DNA from: G965247775 sp965247775
GTDB taxonomy: Bacteria > Chloroflexota > Dehalococcoidia > Bin125
Assembly: GCA_965247775.1 (NCBI GenBank)
Contig: OZ252031.1
Span: 1,550,001-1,614,000 of the forward strand
DNA: 64,000 nucleotides
Reading direction: 5' to 3'
Under the pieces are notes generated by a model, which did not search any database, had not been told where the DNA came from, and worked only from the letters and a program-made list of their open reading frames with translations. Positions 1 to 7,479 of the stretch are shown piece after piece (positions within the stretch are counted from its first letter, which is position 1; the number at the start of each line of letters is the position of its first letter). A program made the position numbers and the translations under genes.

Positions 1-586
1 GGTCGACGCGGGGAGCGACGATTACCGCTTCGATCGGGTTGCGCGTCTGCCACCAGGCGGAGATGGGGCGGCCGGTCGCATGGTGGACCTCCAGCGCGCG
101 GACGAGGCGGCGGACATTGCCGGGGGGGATGACTGCGGCGGCGGCCGGATCGATGGTACGCAGGTGATCGTGCAGAGCGCCGGGGCCGTGCTCATGGGCG
201 CGCCGTTCCATGCCGGCGCGGAACTCCGGGTCGGGGCTGACCTGGGGCACATCCCAGCCCTCCAGCAAGCCCCACACGTATTGGCCGGTGCCGCCGGCCA
301 GGACGGGCGTCAGGCCGCGATCATGCAGGCCGGCCAAGGCGGCGCGGGCCTCTTGGAGGAAACGGGCCAGGTGGTAGCGCTCGCGGGGGTCCACGTGGTC
401 CAGACAGTGATGAGGCACGCGGCGACGCTGCTCGGGGGTGGGCTTGGCCGTGCCGATGTCCAAGCCCCGGTACACCTGCCGACTATCCGCCCCCACGATC
501 TCGCCAGCAAGCGCCTCGGCCAGCCCCTGCGCCCATTCAGTCTTGCCCGAGGCGGTGGGACCAACGACGGCGATGAGCGGCGGCAC
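1..586 (-). CDS. miaA: tRNA dimethylallyltransferase (3' part beyond window)
   Basis: MiaA transfers a dimethylallyl group to N6 of A37 in tRNAs that read UNN codons. About 195 N-terminal codons are present; the C-terminal third lies beyond the left edge. Visible motifs are the P-loop GPTASGKT (residues 9-16), DSRQVY (34-39), DIGTAKP, GGTGQYV and RRLVRALEV, in family order. The GTG start lies 7 nt after the tpiA stop, so this is the last visible gene of a six-gene operon. A run of seven C on the coding strand near position 123 could suggest a slip, but the frame reads straight through it with MiaA-like sequence on both sides. The family call is firm. Confidence 0.93.
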   Translation of the reverse strand, partial: MPPLIAVVGPTASGKTEWAQGLAEALAGEIVGADSRQVYRGLDIGTAKPTPEQRRRVPHHCLDHVDPRERYHLARFLQEARAALAGLHDRGLTPVLAGGTGQYVWGLLEGWDVPQVSPDPEFRAGMERRAHEHGPGALHDHLRTIDPAAAAVIPPGNVRRLVRALEVHHATGRPISAWWQTRNPIEAVIVAPRVD

Positions 587-593
587 GGGGCGC

Positions 594-1400
594 CTACCCG
601 TCGAGGGCCGGGGGCGCGGCCGCCTCCGGCGGCGGACCGGCGATGGCGCGGGTGATGGCGAGGAAGGCTTCGGCGTCGAGCGAGGCGCCGCCGACGAGCG
701 CGCCGTCCACGTCGGGCTGGGCGGCGAACTGGCTCGCGTTTTCCGGCTTGACCGAGCCCCCGTAGAGGACGCGCAGGTCCGCGGCGACGTCGGAGCCGGC
801 CAGTCCCTGCGCCCGTTCGCGGATCAGGGCGGCGGCTTCCTGGGCCTGCGCGGCGCTGGCGGCCTCGCCGCTGCCGATGGCCCAGACGGGCTCGTAGGCG
901 ATGACGAAGCCGCGCGGCAGGGTGACGCCCTCCAGGCCGGCGCTGATCTGGCGGCTGAGCACTTCGTCGGTGCGGCCGCCTCGGCGGTCCTCGAGCGTCT
1001 CGCCCAGGCAGAGGATGACCTTGAGGCCCTGCTCCAGGGCGGCGCGGACTTTCTCCGCTAGGGCGGCGTCCGTTTCGCCGAAGTGCTGGCGACGCTCCGA
1101 GTGGCCCAGGATGACCCAGGTCGCGGCCTCGGCCAACTGGCGGGGGCTCACCTCCCCGGTGAAGGCGCCCTGCGGCCGCGCGTGCATGTTCTGGCCGGCG
1201 ACGCCGACGCCGGTGCCGGCGAAGCGCTCGCGCACCCGTGCGAGCTGCAGGAAGCCGGGCGCCACCACGACTTCCACGCCCTCGATCTGGTGGACAGCGC
1301 CTTCCTCGGGCGCAAGCAGCGCGTCGCAGAGAGCGTCCGCCTCCTCGTCGAGGCAGTGCATCTTCCAGTTGCCGGCACTGATGGGGGTCCGCTGTGCCAT
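594..1400 (-). CDS. tpiA: triosephosphate isomerase
   Basis: Interconverts dihydroxyacetone phosphate and glyceraldehyde 3-phosphate in the cytosol. The 268-residue product carries GNWKMH near the N-terminus (Lys13), the catalytic-His motif ILGHSERR, the catalytic-Glu motif AYEPVWAIGSG and the phosphate-binding YGGSVKPEN. The ATG at 1400 is preceded by GAGGAGAG at good spacing; a longer reading frame upstream lacks family similarity. A short Ala/Pro-rich C-terminal tail makes it slightly longer than the usual 250 residues. It lies between apgM and miaA on the same strand. Confidence 0.96.
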   Translation of the reverse strand: MAQRTPISAGNWKMHCLDEEADALCDALLAPEEGAVHQIEGVEVVVAPGFLQLARVRERFAGTGVGVAGQNMHARPQGAFTGEVSPRQLAEAATWVILGHSERRQHFGETDAALAEKVRAALEQGLKVILCLGETLEDRRGGRTDEVLSRQISAGLEGVTLPRGFVIAYEPVWAIGSGEAASAAQAQEAAALIRERAQGLAGSDVAADLRVLYGGSVKPENASQFAAQPDVDGALVGGASLDAEAFLAITRAIAGPPPEAAAPPALDG

Positions 1401-1422
1401 TCGTCTCTCCTCTGCCGGCGGC

Positions 1423-2634
1423 TCAGGCACCGTACTTGCCGAGCCGGCCGGCGTGCGCCATCGCGAGGGGCAGCGCCTCCTTCGCAGGGAATGTGCCGAG
1501 CACGCCCCGGGCACAATGCAGTTCATCAAATGCGGCGTCCGCGCGGTAGCGTGCGTGCGACGAATACAGCAGGAAGGGGACGGGGTGCCAGGAGTGGGCC
1601 GCCATGACGGCGGGGGTCGAATGGTCGCCGCTCACCACCAGCACATCCGGCTGCAGCGCTTGCAGGGCGGGCAGCGCGGCGTCGAATTCCTCCAGGCGGG
1701 CAACCTTGGCGTCGAAGTCGCCGTCCTCGCCGGCGGAATCGGTGTACTTGTAGTGGAGGAATACGTAATCGAAACGGTGCCACTGCTCGCGAGTGGCCGC
1801 GATCTGATCGTTCAGGGCGCCGCCGGCCGCAAGAGCCTCCATGCCGGCTAGACGGGCGAGGCCGCGGTACATCGGGTAGACGGCGCAGCTGGCCGGGGTG
1901 AGGCCCCAGACGTCGGCCATCTGCGGCAACTCCGGGATGGTCGCGAAGCCGCGCAGGGCCAGGCCGTTGGCCAGGGGCTCGTCCGCGATCAGGGGTCCCG
2001 CCACCTCGACGAAGGCGTTGACTGCGTCCGCCGTGCGCCGTGCCTCGGGCTCCAGGCTGAGCGGGGCGGAGCGCAGAGGGACCACACCCTCTGCCTGCGG
2101 GTCGGTCTCGCTGACGGCGGCGGAGAGGCCTTCGCCGCGCAGGACGAGGACGAAGCGGTGCTCGCGCACCGGCTCGACGAAAAGTTCGATGCCCTCATCC
2201 AACGTGATGCCGCGCAGGCGTTCGACGATGGCCTGCGACAGCTCCGTGGGAATGCGGCCCGCGCGGCGGTCGCTGATCACGCCGGCGGCGTCGAGGGTGC
2301 AGAAGTTGCCGCGAACGGCGACGTCACTGGGGGCCAGGGGGAAGCCGATGCCGACGGCTTCGAGGACGCCGCGGCCAATGTCGTAGACGAGGGGATCGTA
2401 GCCAAAGAGGGCGAGGTGGCCAGGCCCGGAGCCGGGCGTGACGCCGGGCGCGACGGGTATCGTGAGGCCCAGGGCGCTGCGGCGGGCCAACGCGTCCAGG
2501 TGGGGCGTGTGAGCGGTCTCCAGCTCGCTCTTGCCGCTGTCGGGGTGGGGCAGCCCACCCAGGCCGTCGAGCACCAGCCAGAGGATGCGGGCGTCACCGG
2601 GGCGCTGGAGGATCCGCGCGAGATCGAGGTCCAC
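1423..2634 (-). CDS. apgM: 2,3-bisphosphoglycerate-independent phosphoglycerate mutase, archaeal (ApgM) type
   Basis: Interconverts 3- and 2-phosphoglycerate without 2,3-bisphosphoglycerate, using an alkaline-phosphatase-type active site. Family marks are LVLDGLGGLP near the N-terminus (metal-binding Asp), TPGSGPGHLALFGYDP with the Ser nucleophile region, DIGRGVLEA, FLHYKYTDSAGEDGD and the late metal-binding motif VSGDHSTP. The 403-residue length fits ApgM rather than the longer bacterial GpmI. The GTG at 2634 has AGGAGG 8 nt upstream and begins 8 nt after the pgk stop. With pgk and tpiA it covers most of lower glycolysis; no gapdh or enolase gene is in view. Confidence 0.9.
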   Translation of the reverse strand: MDLDLARILQRPGDARILWLVLDGLGGLPHPDSGKSELETAHTPHLDALARRSALGLTIPVAPGVTPGSGPGHLALFGYDPLVYDIGRGVLEAVGIGFPLAPSDVAVRGNFCTLDAAGVISDRRAGRIPTELSQAIVERLRGITLDEGIELFVEPVREHRFVLVLRGEGLSAAVSETDPQAEGVVPLRSAPLSLEPEARRTADAVNAFVEVAGPLIADEPLANGLALRGFATIPELPQMADVWGLTPASCAVYPMYRGLARLAGMEALAAGGALNDQIAATREQWHRFDYVFLHYKYTDSAGEDGDFDAKVARLEEFDAALPALQALQPDVLVVSGDHSTPAVMAAHSWHPVPFLLYSSHARYRADAAFDELHCARGVLGTFPAKEALPLAMAHAGRLGKYGA

Positions 2635-2642
2635 GGCGCCTC

Positions 2643-3854
2643 CTAACCGGCGTTGGGGAGTGCGGCGAGGCCTGGCAGGACCCGGCCCTGCAGCAGCTCC
2701 AGGGCGGCGGCGCCACCGGTGCTGCAATGCGTCATGCGTTCGGCCACGCCGGCGCGGTGGACCGCGGCCAGGGTCTCGCCGCCGGCGACGATGGTGCGAG
2801 CATCGAGGCGCGCGAGCATCTGCGCCAGCGTGCGCGTGCCCCCCGCGAAGGCCTCTCGCTCGAACAGCCCCAGGGGGCCATTCCAGATCACGGTGTCGGC
2901 GGAGGCGAGGGCCACCTCAAAGTTCTCCACGGTGCGCGGGCCCACATCGAGGATACGCCAGTCTGGGGGCACGGGCTCCTCGTCAAAGAGGAGGGGCCGA
3001 GCGCGTGCACGCTGATCTGGGTCCTGAGCGATGACAGCGTCGACGGGCAGGACAATCTGGCAGCCGTGGGCGGCGGCTTCGGCCTCGATCGCGCGAGTTT
3101 CCCCCGTCATGCCGGGCTCGGCCAAGGACGCGCCCACGTCATGGCCGCTGGCGAGCAGGAAGGTGTTCGCCATCGCCCCGCCGATGCAGAGCACGGCCGC
3201 CCGCTCGACGAGAGTGTGGAGGAGCCCCAGCTTGCCGCTGACCTTGGCGCCGCCGCTGACGACGGCGACCCGGCCGCCGTCCATGAGAACGTTGGCCAGG
3301 CTATCCAGCTCGCGCTGCATCAGGAGGCCGGCGGCGGCGGGAAGGTGCAGGGCGACGCCCTCGGTGGAGGCGTGGGCGCGGTGAGCGGCGCCGAAAGCGT
3401 CGTTGACGTAGACCTCGGCGAGTCCGGCGAGGGCGCGGGCGAAGACGGGATCGTTGGCCTCCTCCTCCGGATGAAAACGGAGGTTCTCGAGCAACAGGAC
3501 CTGGCCGCCCCGGAGCGCGCGCGCCTGCTGTTGCACCGCGGGCCCAACGCAATCGGGGGCCATCGCCACGGGCCGCTGCAGCGCCTGAGCGAGGGCCGTC
3601 GCCACCGGGGCGAGGCGCAGGTCGTCGTGCACGTGCCCCTTGGGCCGGCCCAGGTGCGAGCAGGCGACAATAGCGGCCTCCTGCTCCAGCAGGTACTGGA
3701 TCGTCGGCAGCGCTCCGCGGATGCGGGCGTCGTCGGTGACGCGGCCGGCCTGGAGGGGAACGTTGAAGTCGGCGCGAAGGAGGACGCGCTTGCCTCGCAA
3801 GTCCAAGTCGCGCAGGGAACGCTTGCGCGGCGTTCGCGGTTGGGCGTTTCCCAC
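2643..3854 (-). CDS. pgk: phosphoglycerate kinase
   Basis: Transfers the acyl phosphate of 1,3-bisphosphoglycerate to ADP. Visible motifs are RVLLRADFNVPL (N-domain signature), SHLGRPKG, LLLENLRFH, VNDAFGAAHR, VVSGGAKVSGK, VIWNGPLGLFE and the C-terminal nucleotide loop GGETLAA/STGGAA. The length is 403 residues. I chose GTG at 3854; an in-frame GTG at 3878 would add eight residues, and neither has an ideal ribosome-binding site, so the start is uncertain. It lies between rpiB and apgM in the same operon. Confidence 0.95.
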   Translation of the reverse strand: MGNAQPRTPRKRSLRDLDLRGKRVLLRADFNVPLQAGRVTDDARIRGALPTIQYLLEQEAAIVACSHLGRPKGHVHDDLRLAPVATALAQALQRPVAMAPDCVGPAVQQQARALRGGQVLLLENLRFHPEEEANDPVFARALAGLAEVYVNDAFGAAHRAHASTEGVALHLPAAAGLLMQRELDSLANVLMDGGRVAVVSGGAKVSGKLGLLHTLVERAAVLCIGGAMANTFLLASGHDVGASLAEPGMTGETRAIEAEAAAHGCQIVLPVDAVIAQDPDQRARARPLLFDEEPVPPDWRILDVGPRTVENFEVALASADTVIWNGPLGLFEREAFAGGTRTLAQMLARLDARTIVAGGETLAAVHRAGVAERMTHCSTGGAAALELLQGRVLPGLAALPNAG

Positions 3855-3894
3855 GGGCGGGCCTGTTCCTAGCAGCACGCCGCTGCCGGCGGGC

Positions 3895-4347
3895 CTAGTC
3901 GCGGGCGTAGGAGGCGTCAAGTGCCTTGATCTTGTCAACGCGCCGGGCGTGCCGCCCACGCTGGAAACGGCCGTCGAGGAAGGCCTGCACGACCTCCTGT
4001 GCAAGATGCGTGCCGATGGCGTAAGCGCCCAGCGCCAGCACGTTGCAGTCAGTGTGCTCCCGGGCCCGCCGGGCGGACCAGGGGTCGTGGCAGAGCGCGG
4101 CGCGGACGCCGGGCACTTTATTGGCGGCGATGCTGACGCCAACCCCGTTGCTGCAGAGGACGACGCCGAGATCGACGTCCCCGGCCGCAACGGCGCGCGC
4201 CAGAGGCACGGCGATGTCCGGGTAGTCGACGGAGTCCTCGTTGTCGGCGCCGAAGTCTCGCAGCTCGTGCCCGGCGCGGATCAACTCATTCTTGAGGAAC
4301 TGCTTGAGGCGGAAGCCGGCGTGATCGCTGCCGATGCCGATACGCAC
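3895..4347 (-). CDS. rpiB: ribose 5-phosphate isomerase B
   Basis: Interconverts ribose 5-phosphate and ribulose 5-phosphate. The 150-residue product shows the RpiB/LacAB pattern: GIGSDHAGFRLK at the N-terminus, VDYPDIA, the substrate-loop motif CSNGVGVSIAANK, and HTDCNVLALG. The GTG at 4347 has GGAGG five nt upstream, so it is preferred over longer in-frame starts. It sits 38 nt downstream of tsaC and feeds the pentose phosphate side of the operon. Confidence 0.93.
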   Translation of the reverse strand: MRIGIGSDHAGFRLKQFLKNELIRAGHELRDFGADNEDSVDYPDIAVPLARAVAAGDVDLGVVLCSNGVGVSIAANKVPGVRAALCHDPWSARRAREHTDCNVLALGAYAIGTHLAQEVVQAFLDGRFQRGRHARRVDKIKALDASYARD

Positions 4348-4385
4348 ACGCGCCTCCGTGGGAGTCCGACCTGGGGGGCGGGCCA

Positions 4386-5018
4386 TCAGCCGCTGGCGGC
4401 CAGATGCCGCTGTAGCAGCGCCTCGACGTCCTCGGGGGCCAGGGCGCCGGGTCGGATGACCCGGGGCTCGGCGCCGGTCCAGTCGAGCATAGTCGAGGCT
4501 TCGCCGTTGGGCAGCACGCCCAGTTCGGGGAGGACGCTGACGGCGTCGCCGAAGCTGGCATGCACATCGGCGGCGCGCAGCGCGGCGGATTGTCCCTGAC
4601 GGTTGGCGCTGCTGCCGGTCACCGGTTCGTCCAGAGCGGCCAGTAGGGCGAGGGCCAGGGGATGGTCCGGGATACGGACGGCCACTGTCTTGCTGGGCGC
4701 GGCCAGGGAGCGCCATTGCGGATTGCGCGAGAACACGAGGGTCAGTGGCCCGGGCCAGACGTCTTTGGCCACGGCGCGCGCGGCCGTAGGCACATCAACG
4801 GCGACACGGTCCAGCCAGCGCAGTGAGGGAAGAAAGATCGGCATGGGGTCATCGTCGGGGCGCTGCTTCAGGGCGTAGCAGCGCATGACGGCGGCGCCGT
4901 CGGCGGCCAGTACAGCCAGGGCATACTGGGTGTCGGTGGGGAGGGCCAGGAGCCCGCCCGCGCGGAGGGTTTCGACGGCGGGGGGCACGAGGGAGGCAAG
5001 GGACTCGCTAACGGACAT
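4386..5018 (-). CDS. tsaC: L-threonylcarbamoyladenylate synthase (YrdC/Sua5 family)
   Basis: Makes threonylcarbamoyl-AMP from threonine, bicarbonate and ATP for the t6A37 modification of ANN-decoding tRNAs. The 210-residue single YrdC domain has LPTDTQYALA (residues 27-36), KQRP, WPGPLT, VAVRIPDHP and GSSANRQGQ. There is no C-terminal Sua5 domain. It is the promoter-proximal gene of the minus operon; a TATACT element lies upstream at 5101-5106 on the minus strand, leaving a leader of roughly 77 nt. Confidence 0.9.
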   Translation of the reverse strand: MSVSESLASLVPPAVETLRAGGLLALPTDTQYALAVLAADGAAVMRCYALKQRPDDDPMPIFLPSLRWLDRVAVDVPTAARAVAKDVWPGPLTLVFSRNPQWRSLAAPSKTVAVRIPDHPLALALLAALDEPVTGSSANRQGQSAALRAADVHASFGDAVSVLPELGVLPNGEASTMLDWTGAEPRVIRPGALAPEDVEALLQRHLAASG

Positions 5019-5079
5019 GACTCGCTCTTTCGTCCGGTCACGGACCGCCCGCCCGTCAGGGGACCTCAGATAACCCGTT

Positions 5080-5093
5080 AGGACACCTGTTCT
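5080..5093. promoter_or_regulatory. LexA-like inverted repeat between tsaC and guaA
   Basis: AGGACACCTGTTCT is an imperfect inverted repeat (AGGACA-CC-TGTTCT). It shares the core ACACCTGTTC with the better box upstream of uvrA at 53475. It abuts the guaA -35 element. Two further ACACCTG copies begin at 5106 and 5117, that is 23 and 34 bp after the first copy at 5083. The LexA assignment is inferred from resemblance to the GAAC-N4-GTTC operator class; here one GAAC half-site base is changed. Confidence 0.4.
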
Positions 5094-5121
5094 TGACCCG
5101 AGTATACACCTGCGCTACACC
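5093..5121 (+). promoter_or_regulatory. guaA promoter (-35/-10); opposing tsaC -10 within the spacer
   Basis: TTGACC (5093-5098), a 17-bp spacer, then TACACC (5116-5121), reading toward guaA. The spacer contains AGTATA (5101-5106), which is TATACT on the minus strand and probably serves tsaC. The two divergent promoters therefore overlap. Confidence 0.6.
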
Positions 5122-5168
5122 TGCCCCAGCGGCGGTCGCGATCCGCGACTGGCCGGTCAGGAGCGACG

Positions 5169-6929
5169 TTGCCCGACCCGAGCCCCGTCGCCGCGGATGC
5201 CCCCCCGCCGGGGCACGGCACGCCCCTCGCCGAGGGCGCGGCCCCGCTTGCGGACCCCTTGCGAACGCCCCCGCCAGATCCCGCACGAATTCGCACAAGC
5301 GACGACCTCGAAGTCTCGGGCTACCTGGAAGCGGCGCGGGAGCGCAGCGGCGAGCGGGCGGCCCAACCGCCGCCGCCGCGTGAGCCCCGGGAATCGATCG
5401 TGATCATCGATTTCGGCGGCCAGACGGCGATGCTGATCGCCCGCCGGGTGCGCGAGTTGAACGTGTACTGCGAACTGCTGCCGCACACCGCGAGCTGGGA
5501 TCAAGTGCGGGCGCTGAATCCGAAGGGGTTCATTCTCTCCGGCGGCCCGGCATCGGCGCGCGATGCGGGCGCGCCGACGGCGCCGGCCTACATCTACGAG
5601 AGCGGCCTGCCGGTGCTGGGCATCTGCTACGGCATGCAGGCGATCACTGCGGCCCTGGGCGGCCGCGTGGTGGGCGAGAGTGCCCGCGAGTTCGGCCACG
5701 CCGTGATCCATCACGAGCGGGAGGCCCAGGGATTGCTGCAGGGGCTGCCTGAGGCCATGCCGGTCTGGATGAGCCACGGCGATCGCGTGGCGGAGGTGCC
5801 GCCCGGCTTCCGCGTGCTGGCCTCCAGCGAGGCCATTCCGGTGGCGGTCATGGGCAACGACGAAGCGGCGCTGTACGGGATCCAGTTCCACCCGGAGGTC
5901 GTGCACACGCCCGATGGCGACCAACTGATCGGCAACTTCGTGCGGGAGGTGTGTGGCTGCCGGGGAGACTGGACGCCGGCGAACTTCGTCGAGCAGACCG
6001 TGGCCGATATTCAGGCGCAGGTGGGAACCGGACGCGTGATCTGCGCTCTGAGCGGCGGCGTGGACTCGGCCGTGGCGGCGGCCCTGGTCAGCCGGGCGGT
6101 GGGGGATCAGCTGACCTGCATTTTCGTGGACAACGGGCTGCTGCGGCGAGAGGAGCCGGAGCGGGTCGTGCGGACCTTCCGGCGCCACCTGCAGATCGCC
6201 CTGCTCCACGTGGATGCCGCCGAGCAGTTCCTGGAGGAGTTGGCCGGTGTGACGGATCCGGAGATCAAGCGCAAGCGCGTGGGAGAAACGTTCATCAGCG
6301 TGTTCGAGGAAGCAGCCCGGGACCTGGGGGACGTGGCCTGCATGGTCCAAGGGACCACCTATCCGGACGTCGTGGAGAGCGCCGGCAGCGGCGTGGGCGG
6401 GGCCACCGCCACGATCAAGTCGCACCACAACGTCGGCGGGCTTCCCGAGCGGATGCAGTTCACGCTGGTGGAGCCGCTGCGCTACCTGTTCAAGGATGAG
6501 GTGCGGAAGGTGGGTAGGGAACTTGGGCTTCCCGAGGCCATGGTCTACCGGCAGCCGTTCCCGGGCCCCGGCCTGGCGATCCGGATCATCGGCGCGGTCA
6601 CCCGGGAGCGACTGGCAACGTTGCGCGCAGCCGATTGGGTGGTGATGGATGAAGTGAAGGCGGCGGGGCTGTACGGCGATCTCTGGCAGTCGTTCGCGAT
6701 CCTCACGGACACCCGTTCGGTCGGGGTGCAGGGGGACGCGCGCACCTACGGGCACGTCGTGGCCATCCGAGCCGTGACGGCGGAGGACGCGATGACGGCG
6801 GACTGGGCGCGGCTGCCCTATGAAGTGCAAGCGCGCATGGCGAGCCGGATCGTGAATGAGGTGCCGGGCGTGAATCGGGTGGTGCTGGATATCACGTCGA
6901 AGCCGCCCGGCACGATCGAGTGGGAGTAA
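5169..6929 (+). CDS. guaA: GMP synthase (glutamine-hydrolysing)
   Basis: Converts XMP to GMP with ammonia from glutamine. An N-terminal class I amidotransferase domain (about residues 77-265) has GICYGMQ with the Cys nucleophile near 153 and FHPE with its His near 240. The ATP-pyrophosphatase domain follows (SGGVDS near 295), then the dimerisation domain with RQPFPGPGLAIR and the terminal KPPGTIEWE. The TTG start has AGGAG five nt upstream. It gives an unusual Pro/Ala-rich extension of about 75 residues before the amidotransferase domain. A GTG just before VIIDFGG would give the usual length but lacks a ribosome-binding site. Confidence 0.96.
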   Translation: MPDPSPVAADAPPPGHGTPLAEGAAPLADPLRTPPPDPARIRTSDDLEVSGYLEAARERSGERAAQPPPPREPRESIVIIDFGGQTAMLIARRVRELNVYCELLPHTASWDQVRALNPKGFILSGGPASARDAGAPTAPAYIYESGLPVLGICYGMQAITAALGGRVVGESAREFGHAVIHHEREAQGLLQGLPEAMPVWMSHGDRVAEVPPGFRVLASSEAIPVAVMGNDEAALYGIQFHPEVVHTPDGDQLIGNFVREVCGCRGDWTPANFVEQTVADIQAQVGTGRVICALSGGVDSAVAAALVSRAVGDQLTCIFVDNGLLRREEPERVVRTFRRHLQIALLHVDAAEQFLEELAGVTDPEIKRKRVGETFISVFEEAARDLGDVACMVQGTTYPDVVESAGSGVGGATATIKSHHNVGGLPERMQFTLVEPLRYLFKDEVRKVGRELGLPEAMVYRQPFPGPGLAIRIIGAVTRERLATLRAADWVVMDEVKAAGLYGDLWQSFAILTDTRSVGVQGDARTYGHVVAIRAVTAEDAMTADWARLPYEVQARMASRIVNEVPGVNRVVLDITSKPPGTIEWE

Positions 6930-6968
6930 CGCGGAGCGTGCGCGTACTCCGAATCAGCCCGTCTCCAT

Positions 6969-7036
6969 CCCGCCCGCTGGGCCTGGCTGGACTCGTTGAT
7001 CCCACCAGGCCCGCACAGTCCGGCGAAACGGGCGGG
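6969..7036. repeat. nested inverted repeats between guaA and the next gene
   Basis: Two nested 8-bp arms are perfectly complementary: CCCGCCCG (6969-6976) with CGGGCGGG (7029-7036), and GGGCCTGG (6979-6986) with CCAGGCCC (7005-7012). No U-tract follows. The outer 3' arm includes the G-rich segment just before the GTG at 7045, so folding could mask that ribosome-binding site. It could also act as a guaA terminator or RNA-stability element. Confidence 0.55.
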
Positions 7037-7044
7037 GTCAGCAT

Positions 7045-7479
7045 GTGATCATCACGATCTGCTCCAGCATGACGCTGGCCGATCGGATCCGGGCCGTGCA
7101 GGCGGAGCTGGGCGCGCTGGGCCACTCCGTCTACATCCCCGTGGAGAACACGTCCTTCGACTACCTGGAGGCGAGCAGCGCCGAACGCGCGGCGCTGAAG
7201 CGCGAACACGACCTGATCCGGGAGCACTGGCGGAAGATTCAGAAGTCGGATGCGATCCTGGTGCTGAACGAGGACGCGAAGGGGATCCGGCACTACGTGG
7301 GCGGCAACTCCTTCCTGGAGATGGGCTTCGCACACATCCTGGACCTGCCCATCTACATGATGCAGGCGATCCCGGAGATGCCCTACCACAGCGAGATGGC
7401 GGCGATGGACCCGATCGTGATCGAAGGGCAGCTGGGACGGATCCCGCTGGCCGCCCCGCTGGAACGCGAGCGGGCCTGA
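7045..7479 (+). CDS. nucleoside 2-deoxyribosyltransferase-like protein
   Basis: A 144-residue Rossmann-like protein resembling the small nucleoside 2-deoxyribosyltransferase superfamily. It begins IITICSSMTLADRI and has KSDAILVLNED, then YVGGNSFLEMGFAHI, the hallmark glycine-rich loop with a family Glu, then LPIYMMQAIPEMPYHSE. Members exchange or hydrolyse the N-glycosidic bond of (deoxy)nucleosides; several are nucleotide-salvage or sanitation enzymes. Its substrate cannot be read from sequence, but its place between guaA and purD supports a purine role. The GTG start lies behind a G-rich site in an inverted repeat. The stop overlaps the purD start (TGATG). Confidence 0.72.
   Translation: MIITICSSMTLADRIRAVQAELGALGHSVYIPVENTSFDYLEASSAERAALKREHDLIREHWRKIQKSDAILVLNEDAKGIRHYVGGNSFLEMGFAHILDLPIYMMQAIPEMPYHSEMAAMDPIVIEGQLGRIPLAAPLERERA

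Noticed and set aside
118..130. Possible frameshift in miaA at a run of seven C
   Set aside because: The MiaA frame reads through the run (IPPGNVRRLVRALEV) with family sequence on both sides.
5157..6830. A 557-codon minus-strand open frame opposite guaA, and a similar 546-codon frame at 27424-29064
   Set aside because: Antisense shadows caused by high GC in the third codon position; the plus strands carry guaA and tatA-tatC with all motifs.
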